A DNA stretch of 64,000 nt from positions 1 through 64,000 of the forward strand of contig CAVYUC010000006.1 of assembly GCA_963771595.1 (NCBI GenBank). The letters are read 5' to 3'. Shown one piece after another: positions 51,906-60,543 of the stretch; position 1 is the first letter of the stretch, and the number at the start of each line of letters is the position of its first letter. Under the pieces are notes generated by a model that saw only the letters and a list, made by a program, of their open reading frames with translations, did no database searches and was not told where the DNA came from. Origin of the DNA: CAVYUC01 sp963771595. GTDB taxonomy: Bacteria; Bacteroidota; Bacteroidia; Bacteroidales; Prolixibacteraceae. The position numbers and the translations under genes are program-made.

Positions 51906-52013
51906 TTAAAAAATCAGGTGGGGAAAAGATATAAATGTAGAAGCTTTGCATAAAAAACCAGTATATAATCGTCCGGAGGTTAAGGATTCTAATATGTAGG
52001 TATGGTATTTCAT
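51906..52013 (-). pseudogene. GIY-YIG endonuclease remnant
   Basis: From the ATG at 52013 the frame begins MKYHTYILESLTSGRLYTGF, the typical first strand-helix of short GIY-YIG (UvrC-like, YhbQ) proteins, which should continue for about 80-100 residues. Here it loses similarity after some 20 codons and stops at 51906. The start directly follows the T-run of the tRNA-His terminator. Most likely the decayed 5' end of a small endonuclease gene. Confidence 0.5.
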
Positions 52014-52018
52014 AAAAA

Positions 52019-52053
52019 GAGGCTGCCCTTTTGAGACAGCCTCATATTTTTTT
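52019..52053. terminator. Bidirectional terminator between the cytochrome operon and tRNA-His
   Basis: GAGGCTG (52019-52025) pairs with CAGCCTC (52037-52043). On the plus strand ATATTTTTTT follows; on the minus strand TTTTT follows. It can end both the Rieske/cytochrome transcript and the tRNA-His transcript. Confidence 0.8.
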
Positions 52054-52054
52054 G

Positions 52055-52129
52055 GGTGGTAGACCGGATTTGAACCGGCGACCTCTGGAACCACAATCCA
52101 GCGTTCTAACCAACTGAACTACAACCACC
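52055..52129 (-). tRNA. tRNA-His (anticodon GTG)
   Basis: Minus-strand cloverleaf with G at -1 opposite C73, acceptor GTGGTTG/CTACCAC (one T-T mismatch at the sixth pair), D-arm GTTCAGTTGGTTAGAAC, anticodon stem CTGGA/TCCAG with loop TTGTGGT, and T-arm GCCGGTTCAAATCCGGT. The extra 5' G is a hallmark of tRNA-His. CCA is not fully encoded. Confidence 0.93.
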
Positions 52130-52242
52130 ATTTGTTTTTTGCGGTTGCAAATATAATATATTATTCTATTTCAGTTTCAAAAATTACCAAATAAATCGGA
52201 AAGGATTTCGCAAAAAGTTAATTTTGAAGAAACTAATTTTTT

Positions 52243-53143
52243 ATGCAGAAATTAAATTTTAACAATATCCTTTGTTTTGGAGAAGTACTTTGGGATGTAC
52301 TGCCTTCGGGAGCAAAACCGGGAGGTGCGCCGTTAAATGTTGCCATCCATTTAAACAAGTTGAAAATACATCCGCTGCTGATCAGCAAAACAGGAACGGA
52401 CCTGGAAGGCGAAGCATTGAAGGAGTTCTTAATTGGTGCGGGACTGGCAACCGATTTTATCGGAACCGATATCAGCCTGCCAACCAGCAAAGTTTTGGTA
52501 AAACTGGACGAACAAAAAAATGCAACCTACGAAATTTGCGAACCGGTGGCCTGGGATAATATTCTGCTTACCGGCAGTATGGAAAAAGCAGCTTCCGCCG
52601 CCGATTTAATTGTATTACGGTACGCTGGCTTCCCGAAATAAAACCACCCGCGAAACACTTTTCCATTTGCTGGACAATTCCCCGGCTTTGCGGTTGCTCG
52701 ATGTAAATTTACGGCCGCCTTACCACCAGGAAAACGTTGAACAGCTGCTTCAAAAATCTGATTTCGTAAAATTAAATGATGATGAACTGCAGACGATTGC
52801 TTCATGGCACGTGGAACCGGGAACCGAAACTGAATTGATTCACTGGATTTCCGGTTTTTATCATTGTAAAGTCGTTTGTGTTACCCGCGGGGCAAAAGGG
52901 GCGGTGCTGCTTTTTGAAAATCAGATTTACGAACATCCCGGATTTGCAGTTAACGCCGTTGACACCGTTGGTGCAGGCGATTCGTTTCTTGCCGCATTAA
53001 TCGCCGGGCTCGATAAAAAATCACCCCGTAAGGCGCTTGAATATGCCTGTGCAACCGGTGCATTTGTTGCATCTCAACCAGGAGCCGTCCCTGAATATTC
53101 AGAAAAAAATATACAGGCAATAATAAATTCAATGTCAAAATAG
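52243..53143 (+). pseudogene. PfkB-family carbohydrate kinase (fructokinase-like), frameshifted
   Basis: Two overlapping frames together make one complete kinase of about 300 residues. Frame 1 (from 52243) has the sugar-binding start LCFGEVLWDVLPSG and GGAPLNVAIH and runs to AADLIV. Frame 2 takes over at 52615 (YGTLASRNKTTRETL) and has the catalytic DTVGAGDSFLAAL near the end. Removing one T at 52615-52616 joins them as DLIVYGTLASR, the normal family reading. It is either a recent pseudogene or a one-base sequence error; the rest of the gene is well preserved. Sugar phosphorylation by ATP is the family function. Confidence 0.8.
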
Positions 53144-53197
53144 GAATCCTGCAACCCTTCATTTTTTTCCTTGTCAATATAACTGAAAGAATACAAA

Positions 53198-53758
53198 TTG
53201 GGACAGACGGAGCATATACATAAAAAACTAATTGAAGCCTGCAAAAGTGGAAACGAAAGGTCGAAATACGAGCTCTACCAGTTGTATTCAAAAGCCATGT
53301 TTAATTTATGTTACAGAATGACAAACAATCGCGAGGAAGCGGAGGACCTGCTGCAGGAAGCATTTACACAGGCTTTTTTAAAACTGCACACCTTCCGGTA
53401 CGAATCGGGATTTGGGAGCTGGCTGAAAAGAATTACAGTGAACATTTGCATTAATGCACTAAACAAAAAAAGAGTGGAACTGACTTATCTTGAAGAAAAC
53501 CGGAACAAAGATTTACCGGATAATGAGGAAGAGGAAGATGTTGAACTGGATGTAACCGGCATAAAAAAAGCCTTGGAACTTTTACCCGAAGGAGGACGCA
53601 TGGTTTTCTCGCTTTACCTTTTCGAAGGTTACGACCATGTTGAAATTTCACAAATCCTGAATATCACTGAATCGACTTCGAAAAGCCAGTTTATGAGGGC
53701 CAAAAGACGAATTTTGGAAATATTGAAAGAACAAAAAAAGAAACAATATGAAAACTGA
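53198..53758 (+). CDS. ECF-type RNA polymerase sigma factor
   Basis: 186 residues. Region 2 (YSKAMFNLCYRMTNNREEAEDLLQEAF, in segments) binds core polymerase and the -10 element; region 4 (RMVFSLYLFEGYDHVEISQI, then STSKSQFMRAKRRIL) carries the helix-turn-helix. An acidic linker (DNEEEEDVELD) separates them. The start is not certain: TTG at 53198 gives the usual N-terminus and no ATG lies in frame before residue 33. It overlaps the next gene, probably its anti-sigma partner, by 11 bp. Confidence 0.88.
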   Translation: MGQTEHIHKKLIEACKSGNERSKYELYQLYSKAMFNLCYRMTNNREEAEDLLQEAFTQAFLKLHTFRYESGFGSWLKRITVNICINALNKKRVELTYLEENRNKDLPDNEEEEDVELDVTGIKKALELLPEGGRMVFSLYLFEGYDHVEISQILNITESTSKSQFMRAKRRILEILKEQKKKQYEN

Positions 53759-54257
53759 TCGCCTGGAAAAGTTTATAAAAGCCAACCGCGCTGAGTTTGA
53801 CCCGGAACCACCTTCACCTGAAGTTTGGGAAAAAATAAAAAGGAACACCCAAAAATCCGGCAGGTTGCAGATTGTGCCGATGCTGTTGAAAATTGCAGCT
53901 GTTGTGGCAATTGTTCTGGTAACCGCAGCAGTTTTGATTGAAACCAATATACTGCCCACTGGCAATTACGCTCAAATTTCAAACGATCCGGAATTGCGCG
54001 AATTAATTGAAGCAGAATCCTTTTACGCCAATCAGGTTGATTCGAAAATGAAAGAAATACGAAAATGTTACTATACTTTCCCGGAACTAAAACAGGAAAT
54101 TGAAGGTGACCTTACAGAACTGGAACAAATGTATAACGTGCTGAAAAAAGATCTTCGCGAAAATGTGTCGAACAAAATGGTTATTGAAGCCATGATTGAA
54201 AATAACCGCTACCGCCTGAAACTGGTGGATGATGTGCTGGAACAAATCAATTGCTAA
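53748..54257 (+). CDS. Probable membrane anti-sigma factor
   Basis: 169 residues. A cytoplasmic N-terminal part (about 1-45, with PPSPEVWEKIKRN), one membrane helix (LLKIAAVVAIVLVTAAVLI), and a helical outer part with long coiled-coil character (MKEIRKCYYTFPELKQEIEG, then NKMVIEAMIENNRYRLKLV). Topology, size and the 11-bp overlap with the ECF sigma gene suggest an anti-sigma factor, although no zinc-binding HxxxCxxC motif is seen. This pattern is common beside Bacteroidota ECF genes. Confidence 0.65.
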   Translation: MKTDRLEKFIKANRAEFDPEPPSPEVWEKIKRNTQKSGRLQIVPMLLKIAAVVAIVLVTAAVLIETNILPTGNYAQISNDPELRELIEAESFYANQVDSKMKEIRKCYYTFPELKQEIEGDLTELEQMYNVLKKDLRENVSNKMVIEAMIENNRYRLKLVDDVLEQINC

Positions 54258-54269
54258 AATTTGAATAAA

Positions 54270-55364
54270 ATGAATTCCATAAAAGTTTTGCTCATCTTTT
54301 TTGCCGGATTAATTATTCCTTCACAAATTTATGCCCAGTTTACCGAAACAAAAGAGATAAATAAAAAGTACACGGTAAATGCTGAATCCCGAATAGAAAT
54401 CTCCAACAAATACGGAAAAATTGAGCTGAATACATGGGATAAGGATTCAGTAATAATTAATATAAAAGTTAAAATAGAAGAAAAAAAGCTGTCGAAACTC
54501 GAAAAACTTATCGACCAGGTGGACTTCGATTTTACCGACAGCCAGCACTTTCTGATTGTCCGCACCCGTGTGGGAGAAAATATGAGCACCCTCGAAAAGG
54601 AGTTTTTGAAATTCAAGGAAACGCTTTTGCAATCCGGAACCAACATGCAAATTGATTATACCGTGTGGCTTCCTTCAACCAGCAATTTAAAGGTGGAAAA
54701 CAAATTTGGCGACATTTACATTGGCGATTTTAAAGGCGAAGTTGAAATCGATCTTTCCAACGGAAACCTGAAATCGCATGATTTTGAAAACAAATTATCA
54801 CTGGTTTTAAATTTTGCCGATGCCACAGTAAATCAGGTCGGTTCGGCGCAGATTGAATGCAACTACAGCGATTTATACATTAAAAAGGCCGAAATGCTTC
54901 GGTTAAACAGTAAATCATCGAACATTGAAATTGCTGAGCTAAATGATTTAAATGCCAACTCCCGCCGCGACAAGTTCAGAATTCTTCACGCAGATTATAT
55001 CGATGCCAGCGGCAGTTTCTCCAACTTCAGAATAAATGAACTCACCGACCGGCTAATTCTGCGGGTGGAATACGGCGATATCGACCTTCAGAAAACTGCA
55101 CCCGATTTCAGCAACTTTTTAATCGAATCGAAATCAACAGACATTAATCTTTATTTCGATCACACCTCGCAATTCGGATTTGAAATAACACAGACAAAAG
55201 CAGATGTTAAACTGAGCAAGGAAATGGAAATATCGGATAAATCCGTGCTGAATGAAAAAGAAGGAAAAACTTTGCTAAAAGGCAGTTTTGGAGCGGAAAA
55301 AGCCAGTAAAACCAAACTGTTTATAAATGCTGCTTCGGGCGAAATAAACATATTCGCAAACTGA
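54270..55364 (+). CDS. Exported DUF4097-like beta-helix protein
   Basis: 364 residues with a signal peptide (KVLLIFFAGLIIPSQIYAQ). The mature part alternates short beta strands in the manner of DUF4097/DUF2807 surface proteins: ESRIEISNKYGKIELNTW, then VENKFGDIYIGDF, VEYGDIDLQ and AASGEINIFAN. A right-handed beta-helix is likely. The ATG at 54270 is preferred to a TTG at 54261. It follows the anti-sigma gene by 12 bp and is likely part of the same operon, a possible output of envelope sensing. Confidence 0.7.
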   Translation: MNSIKVLLIFFAGLIIPSQIYAQFTETKEINKKYTVNAESRIEISNKYGKIELNTWDKDSVIINIKVKIEEKKLSKLEKLIDQVDFDFTDSQHFLIVRTRVGENMSTLEKEFLKFKETLLQSGTNMQIDYTVWLPSTSNLKVENKFGDIYIGDFKGEVEIDLSNGNLKSHDFENKLSLVLNFADATVNQVGSAQIECNYSDLYIKKAEMLRLNSKSSNIEIAELNDLNANSRRDKFRILHADYIDASGSFSNFRINELTDRLILRVEYGDIDLQKTAPDFSNFLIESKSTDINLYFDHTSQFGFEITQTKADVKLSKEMEISDKSVLNEKEGKTLLKGSFGAEKASKTKLFINAASGEINIFAN

Positions 55365-55484
55365 ATTTCGTAAAAAGTTAAAAAAAATTAAAATTTTTTG
55401 CATGCTTTTTGCAACCGTCTTCAAAATTGCCTGTCAATAGAGATATAGAGAACGAACAGAAACAAAAACAGAAAATTTTAAGTC

Positions 55485-56207
55485 ATGAAAACAATTAAAC
55501 TACTTTTGTTAAGCAGCGTTGCAGTTGGTTTTGCGGCGACAAGTTGTATCGAGGATTTCACCGTACGCGGAAACGGGATTGAGGCATCGGAAGGAAGAAT
55601 CACTTCAGGATTCAACAAAGTTAAATCAGAAGGCGAATTTGATGTACACATTACCAAAGGCAGCCGCACTGATGTGGTTATAAACGCCGAATCGAACATT
55701 CTCCCCTACATTGAAACTGATGTTAACGGAAACACGCTCCGCCTTCACGTGCGCGGTTTGCACAACATCAAAAACAAACTTCCCATGGAAGTTTACATTA
55801 CAACACCAAATCTTAAAAACATTACCCAGAGTGGATCAGGAATTGTTACAACCGGATATTTTTCGGGCGAAGAAAATGTAGATGTTGTGGTTTCGGGCTC
55901 AGGAAGTATTGAAACCGCGATTGATGCAGCTTCAATCGACGCAGTAGTTTCAGGATCAGGTGTTTTAATTCTTTCAGGCGGTGCAAATGTTGCCGATTTC
56001 ACAGTAAGTGGCTCGGGTAAAATTGATGCCTACGATTTTGCTGTACGCGATTGTGAAACAATGATTTCCGGCTCCGGAAATGTTTGGATTGATGTTGACC
56101 GCTATTTAAAAGCAACAATTTCGGGAAGCGGAAATGTATATTGCACAGGCGATGCCGAAATTGAAGCACATATCTCGGGATCAGGAAAAGTATTTCATGA
56201 AAATTAA
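55485..56207 (+). CDS. DUF2807 (head GIN domain) lipoprotein
   Basis: 240 residues. Lipobox AATSC with Cys21 gives an outer-membrane lipoprotein. The DUF2807 pattern is clear: FNKVKSEGEFDVHITKG (head), then at least seven SGSG turns (QSGSGIV, VSGSGSIE, VSGSGVLI, VSGSGKID, ISGSGNVW, ISGSGNVY, ISGSGKV) spaced about 19-20 residues apart, the rungs of a beta-helix. These putative auto-transporter adhesin-like proteins are frequent in Bacteroidota; function unproven. It lies 120 bp after the DUF4097-like gene. Confidence 0.85.
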   Translation: MKTIKLLLLSSVAVGFAATSCIEDFTVRGNGIEASEGRITSGFNKVKSEGEFDVHITKGSRTDVVINAESNILPYIETDVNGNTLRLHVRGLHNIKNKLPMEVYITTPNLKNITQSGSGIVTTGYFSGEENVDVVVSGSGSIETAIDAASIDAVVSGSGVLILSGGANVADFTVSGSGKIDAYDFAVRDCETMISGSGNVWIDVDRYLKATISGSGNVYCTGDAEIEAHISGSGKVFHEN

Positions 56208-56234
56208 CTAAATTGAACAATAAACTAATTTTTC

Positions 56235-56735
56235 ATGAAAAAAATCGTGATACTTCTTGTCTTTGCAGCTACATTCAATATAGCCGGGGCGCAGGGATTT
56301 ACCAAAGCAGTCGGAATTCGCGGCGGTTACACTTCGGGATTTGAATACCGGATGTACACCGACGACATGAATTCATTTAAATTCCTGCTGGGAACCCGTG
56401 CGGTTGAAGGTGGCGTTCAACTTCACGTGCTGAAGGAGTATCATAAATACGATTTATTCGATTTTGCCTACCAGATTGTTTTTTATTACGGATTTGGCGT
56501 CCATGGTGGTTTTGAAACCTGGGACGAACCACATTACAATAACAATGTACGCTGGGTTGACACACGCGCTTCTGCAATTGTAGGTCTCGACGGATTGGCC
56601 GGGCTCGAGTATGTTTTTGATGCAGCGCCGGTTTCAGCCGGATTGGAAGTCAAACCTTTTTTCGATTTGCTGGGGCAGAAAACATTCGATCTTCAACCAT
56701 TTGATTTTGCTTTCACAGTAAAATATCTTTTTTAA
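56235..56735 (+). CDS. Small exported outer-membrane beta-barrel protein
   Basis: 166 residues with a signal peptide (IVILLVFAATFNIAGAQG). The mature chain has alternating strands (AVGIRGGYTSGFEYRMY, FKFLLGTRA, FDFAYQIVFYYGFGVHGG) and ends with an aromatic residue (FTVKYLF), the usual terminal signal for outer-membrane insertion. Six to eight strands are likely. The substrate or role is unknown. It is 27 bp after the DUF2807 lipoprotein gene. Confidence 0.7.
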   Translation: MKKIVILLVFAATFNIAGAQGFTKAVGIRGGYTSGFEYRMYTDDMNSFKFLLGTRAVEGGVQLHVLKEYHKYDLFDFAYQIVFYYGFGVHGGFETWDEPHYNNNVRWVDTRASAIVGLDGLAGLEYVFDAAPVSAGLEVKPFFDLLGQKTFDLQPFDFAFTVKYLF

Positions 56736-56771
56736 CAAATACATTCATTATCACATAGTAAACTTTTAAAA

Positions 56772-57407
56772 ATGAAAAAATTAACAATGCTGCTAGTTTT
56801 AGCATGGGCTGCTGCATATGCCTATGCCCAGGACGATTTCAGAAACAATGATGAAATACGGACCATTTTTTCGAATCCCCACACCAACGGATTTTATGGT
56901 GCGCTTACTTTTGGCTATTCCCAAATTGACGGAAAAGATGCGTTTGTTACCGGCGGCCGCGGTGCTTTTATTATCGACCATTCGCTGGCAATTGGCCTTG
57001 GCGGATATGGTTTTGCCAACAACCTTGATTACCATACCTATATGAACGATCATCCTTTAAATTATACGTTAGCCGGAGGTTACGGCGGTATTTTTATTGA
57101 ACCAATTTTGGGCGGAACCATGCCTGTGCATGTTTCATTTCCGGTTTTATTTGGAGTTGGCGGAGCTACGCTAATTGAAAATTATGGCTATAATTACTGG
57201 GAACACCTTCCATTTGATGATTATGGAACAGATGTATTTTTTGTAGTTGAACCTGCAGTGGAACTGGAGTTTAATTTAACCACTTATTTCAGGGCAGCTG
57301 CAATGGTGAGTTATCGACACACTTCAAATGTTGAGTTATATAATACTGATTCTGATGTTTTGCGCGGACTTAATTTTGGAGCAACTTTTAAATTCGGTAA
57401 ATTTTAA
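56772..57407 (+). CDS. Exported outer-membrane beta-barrel protein
   Basis: 211 residues with a signal peptide (MLLVLAWAAAYAYAQD). Repeated aromatic and glycine-rich strands (GFYGALTFGYSQID, GGYGGIFIEPI, FRAAAMVSYRH) end in FGATFKFGKF, typical of small barrels with a terminal phenylalanine. It is separate in sequence from the barrel just upstream, though both probably belong to the same transcript (36-bp gap). A role in envelope maintenance under the ECF unit is a guess from position. Confidence 0.7.
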   Translation: MKKLTMLLVLAWAAAYAYAQDDFRNNDEIRTIFSNPHTNGFYGALTFGYSQIDGKDAFVTGGRGAFIIDHSLAIGLGGYGFANNLDYHTYMNDHPLNYTLAGGYGGIFIEPILGGTMPVHVSFPVLFGVGGATLIENYGYNYWEHLPFDDYGTDVFFVVEPAVELEFNLTTYFRAAAMVSYRHTSNVELYNTDSDVLRGLNFGATFKFGKF

Positions 57408-57452
57408 TAAAAAAAAATTCGTGCCGCGGTTTTTGAAATCACGGCACGAATT
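57408..57452 (-). terminator. Terminator of the TIM-barrel lipoprotein gene
   Basis: AATTCGTGCCG (57416-57426) pairs perfectly with CGGCACGAATT (57442-57452). On the minus strand it is followed by a run of nine T (57417-57408), and it begins 18 bp after the minus-strand stop. It may also slow the convergent plus-strand transcript. Confidence 0.85.
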
Positions 57453-57470
57453 CCTTTAAAAAACTTCTAA

Positions 57471-58346
57471 TTAAAACTGCACGTAATCTGCATTATTTAA
57501 AAATTCCAGACTTTTCTCCACGCTGACAATTGGTTCGAAGTTATATTCTTCCACTTCAACAATTCCGTATTCAACACCTGCTTTTTCCTTTGCGGCAAAA
57601 ATTGCTTCAAAATCCATATTTCCGCTGGCGCCAACTTCTTCTTTATCTTTTATATGCCACAAATAAAACCTTCCGGGATATTCATTAAAATAATCCACCG
57701 GATTTTTTCCACCTTCCACAATCCAGTACAAATCCATTTCGAACATTACTTTATCCGGGTCAGTCCATTGCAACATCCAGTCGTACACAGGTTTTCCGTC
57801 GAGTACAGTTGAAAATTCCTTGTCGTGATTATGGTAACCAAAGCGAATTCCCTGTTCGTTACATTTTTCGCCAACTGCATTAAAATATTCACAGTAGCGT
57901 TTCAGTCCGTCGAGGCTTTCATAACCAACATTGCCCATCCAGGGTTGAACAATCCACTTAACACCGGCAGCTTTATGTGCTTCGATACACTGATCCCACC
58001 ACGCCATAGTTTTGTCCCAGCTGGCCGAATCGGGCACATCCTGGCCGGTATGCGAACCCCAGAAATGCATGCCGTTTTCTTCGCACAAGGCTGAAAAATC
58101 TTCCGGCGACATTCCATAAAATTTACCATCACTGAAACCGGCGGCTTCCACAAATTTGTACCCCATTTCGCCCACTTTGGCAACAGTGGTGTCGGGCTTT
58201 TCCTTCATTGCATCGCGCACCGAATACAACTGCAAGCCAATGTTTTTTTCAGCAGGTGCCTCATTGCACGAAACCAGAAACTGCTGCGCCATTGCTGCAA
58301 TTCCTATTAATAATAAAAATTTAACCGTTACTTTTTTAATTGACAT
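57471..58346 (-). CDS. Sugar phosphate isomerase/epimerase-like lipoprotein (TIM barrel)
   Basis: 291 residues. Lipoprotein signal ending FLVSC (Cys22), so it is anchored in the envelope. The mature part is an AP-endonuclease-2-fold barrel: GLQLYSVRDAM (strand 1), KFVEAAGFSDGKFYG, GYHNHDKEF (metal ligands) and MFEMDLYWIVEGG, then WHIKDKE. This matches xylose-isomerase-like TIM barrel proteins acting on sugars or inositols. The frame is open to 58451, but the ATG at 58346 creates the lipobox and lies downstream of a consensus promoter. Substrate unknown. Confidence 0.8.
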   Translation of the reverse strand: MSIKKVTVKFLLLIGIAAMAQQFLVSCNEAPAEKNIGLQLYSVRDAMKEKPDTTVAKVGEMGYKFVEAAGFSDGKFYGMSPEDFSALCEENGMHFWGSHTGQDVPDSASWDKTMAWWDQCIEAHKAAGVKWIVQPWMGNVGYESLDGLKRYCEYFNAVGEKCNEQGIRFGYHNHDKEFSTVLDGKPVYDWMLQWTDPDKVMFEMDLYWIVEGGKNPVDYFNEYPGRFYLWHIKDKEEVGASGNMDFEAIFAAKEKAGVEYGIVEVEEYNFEPIVSVEKSLEFLNNADYVQF

Positions 58347-58378
58347 TTTACCTGGTTTTTTTGGTTTATAATTACATT

Positions 58379-58408
58379 CAAAAATATTCAAATCATGCGT
58401 ATTTTCAA
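58379..58408 (-). promoter_or_regulatory. Promoter of the TIM-barrel lipoprotein gene
   Basis: On the minus strand TTG (58408-58406), exactly 19 bp, then TATTTTTG (58386-58379). It is a full consensus match and sits 33 bp before the ATG at 58346, which supports that start. Confidence 0.6.
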
Positions 58409-58538
58409 TAATTGTTGCATGTTTTGTACAAATCAAGCTAATTATTTTCAATATTCGTTCATTTAAAACCGGCTATTTTGAAATTTGCCTTCTGCAGTAA
58501 AATAAAAATAATGTTACTTTTAAATTTTTAACCAGAAT

Positions 58539-59012
58539 ATGGATAATACTGAAATACTCATTAAAATCCGGAAAATAGTCCGCTCTATAAACCTTGAATC
58601 GAAAAAAATACAAAAAGAATACGGGGTGAGTATTCCGCAGGTGCTGTGTTTAAATTACCTGCACCAGTCACAAAACTACCAGGCGACGCAAGGGCAAATT
58701 AAAAAATTCCTGAATTTAAACTCCAGCACCACCAGCGGAATAATCAACCGGCTTGAAAAAAAAGGATTAATTGCCCGGCTTCCAAAATCGGGCGATAAAC
58801 GGGTTGTTACCATAACGTTAACTTCGAAAGGAAACCAGTTACTGCAGCGCATTCCCTCACTTTTGCACGATCGGCTTTCGGATAAACTCAAAAAACTGGA
58901 GCCTGCCACACTTGAACAGATTAGCGAAAACCTGGAACTGCTGATAAACCTGCTAAACATCAGCGAAATTGATGCCTCTCCTTTACTTACATTCGAAGAT
59001 AACCTGGATTAA
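58539..59012 (+). CDS. MarR family transcriptional regulator
   Basis: 157 residues with the MarR winged helix: GVSIPQVLCLNYL, recognition region GQIKKFLNLNSSTTSGIINR and the wing LIARLPKSGDKRVVTITLT. Conserved D and R of the wing are in place. It lies 205 bp upstream of the beta-lysine operon on the same strand, so it may regulate it (perhaps in response to salt), but that link rests only on position. The divergent neighbour is the TIM-barrel lipoprotein. Confidence 0.85.
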   Translation: MDNTEILIKIRKIVRSINLESKKIQKEYGVSIPQVLCLNYLHQSQNYQATQGQIKKFLNLNSSTTSGIINRLEKKGLIARLPKSGDKRVVTITLTSKGNQLLQRIPSLLHDRLSDKLKKLEPATLEQISENLELLINLLNISEIDASPLLTFEDNLD

Positions 59013-59164
59013 AAATCCCTTCAACATAGATTTTGTTTCTGTAAAAACTAAATTAGAATTATTCTTTATTGCCCCTTCTTTAATCCTCCATTATAAAACT
59101 GGATTACACTGCTTAATATCAACTTTTTAAGGCATTAAAAAAACCTTAAATCTGAAAATAATCA

Positions 59165-59195
59165 TTTGCCGGCCCAATTAATTTGGCTATTTTTG
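59165..59195 (+). promoter_or_regulatory. Promoter of the N-acetyl-beta-lysine operon
   Basis: TTTG (59165-59168), 19 bp, TATTTTTG (59188-59195): a perfect Bacteroidota promoter, 22 bp before the ablA ATG. Just upstream is an inverted repeat, TTTAAGG (59126-59132) with CCTTAAA (59144-59150), a possible operator. Confidence 0.65.
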
Positions 59196-59217
59196 TTCGC
59201 ACAGAAACAAATTTTTT

Positions 59218-60543
59218 ATGGAAATATTTAATACAATTCAGCAGGAAATTGCTGAGAAGATCACTCCAAACAGTAACATTTCGAACTGGAAAGACTGGAA
59301 ATGGCAGTTAAAGCATTCCGTTAAAACAATTGAAAAGTTTGAATTTTTAACCGGAATCACCTTCCCGGAAAAAGAAAAGCAGGTGATTAAAAAAACGCTC
59401 GACCGATTTCCGTTATCAATAACACCTTATTACTTATCGCTAATCGACAATCAAAATTACCAGAACGATCCGGTATTTAAACAGGCTTTTGCCAATATTG
59501 AAGAACTAACTGTTCTTAAAACTGATATGGCCGATCCGTTATCGGAAGAGCATGATAGTCCGGTTGCAGGTATAACACACCGTTATCCGGACAGAGTTCT
59601 GTTTCACGTAAGCAACATTTGCTCCATGTATTGCCGGCACTGCACCCGCAAACGCAAGGTGGGCGATGTGGATTCGATTCCATCAAAAGATCAGCTGTTA
59701 AAAGGAATTGAATACATCAAAAATACGCCACAGGTAAGAGATGTGCTGCTTTCGGGAGGCGACCCGCTAATGCTTTCGGACAGTTACCTCGACTGGTTGC
59801 TTTCAGAAATTACGGCAATCCCGCATGTGGAAATTGTTCGTATAGGAACTAGAATGCCGGTTGTTTTGCCTTATCGTATTACGGATAGTTTGCTTGAAGT
59901 TCTGAAAAAATATCATCCGCTGTGGATAAATACGCATTTTAACCACCCGCGCGAAATTACAACTTCGGCAAGAGAAGCGCTTGCAAAATTGGCAAATTCA
60001 GGTTTTCCGCTGGGAAACCAATCGGTTTTGCTTGCTGATGTAAATGACTGCCCAAGAATTATGAAAACACTGGTACACAAACTTGTACAAAACAGGGTGC
60101 GCCCGTACTACATGTACCAGTGCGATTTATCGGAAGGACTTTCGCATTTCCGCACGCCGGTGGGAAAAGGTATTGAAATTATGGAAAGCCTGATCGGACA
60201 CACCACAGGTTTCGCCGTTCCAACTTATGTTATTGACGCACCCGGCGGCGGCGGTAAAATTCCGGTTGCACCAAATTACATTGTTTCCTGGTCTACAAAT
60301 AAAGTAATACTCCGAAATTACGAAGGAATTATTACAACATACAATGAACCTGAAAGTTACACATCGAAATTTTGCGACCGGGATTGCGACAGCTGTAATC
60401 TCGACCTGCACATGGAAGAAGTGGACGAGCAAAAATCTATTGGTATTGAAAAATTATTGTCGGATGTGGATTCAACCATTTCACTGATTCCGGACAATAA
60501 TGAGCGACACAACAGAAGGGAGGATGATGCAGGACAACATTAA
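59218..60543 (+). CDS. ablA: Lysine 2,3-aminomutase
   Basis: 441 residues. Radical SAM and PLP enzyme that moves the alpha-amino group of L-lysine to give beta-lysine. CSMYCRHCTRKRKVG is the SAM cluster motif; the PLP lysine is expected in the C-terminal part around DAPGGGGKIPVAPNY. An extra cysteine set CDRDCDSCNLD lies near residue 390. Followed by a beta-lysine acetyltransferase, so the product is the osmolyte N-epsilon-acetyl-beta-lysine rather than a catabolic intermediate. Overlaps the next gene by 44 bp. Confidence 0.93.
   Translation: MEIFNTIQQEIAEKITPNSNISNWKDWKWQLKHSVKTIEKFEFLTGITFPEKEKQVIKKTLDRFPLSITPYYLSLIDNQNYQNDPVFKQAFANIEELTVLKTDMADPLSEEHDSPVAGITHRYPDRVLFHVSNICSMYCRHCTRKRKVGDVDSIPSKDQLLKGIEYIKNTPQVRDVLLSGGDPLMLSDSYLDWLLSEITAIPHVEIVRIGTRMPVVLPYRITDSLLEVLKKYHPLWINTHFNHPREITTSAREALAKLANSGFPLGNQSVLLADVNDCPRIMKTLVHKLVQNRVRPYYMYQCDLSEGLSHFRTPVGKGIEIMESLIGHTTGFAVPTYVIDAPGGGGKIPVAPNYIVSWSTNKVILRNYEGIITTYNEPESYTSKFCDRDCDSCNLDLHMEEVDEQKSIGIEKLLSDVDSTISLIPDNNERHNRREDDAGQH

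Noticed and set aside
52014..52094. Upstream extension of the GIY-YIG frame
   Set aside because: It would run through the terminator and into tRNA-His; the ATG at 52013 fits the family start.
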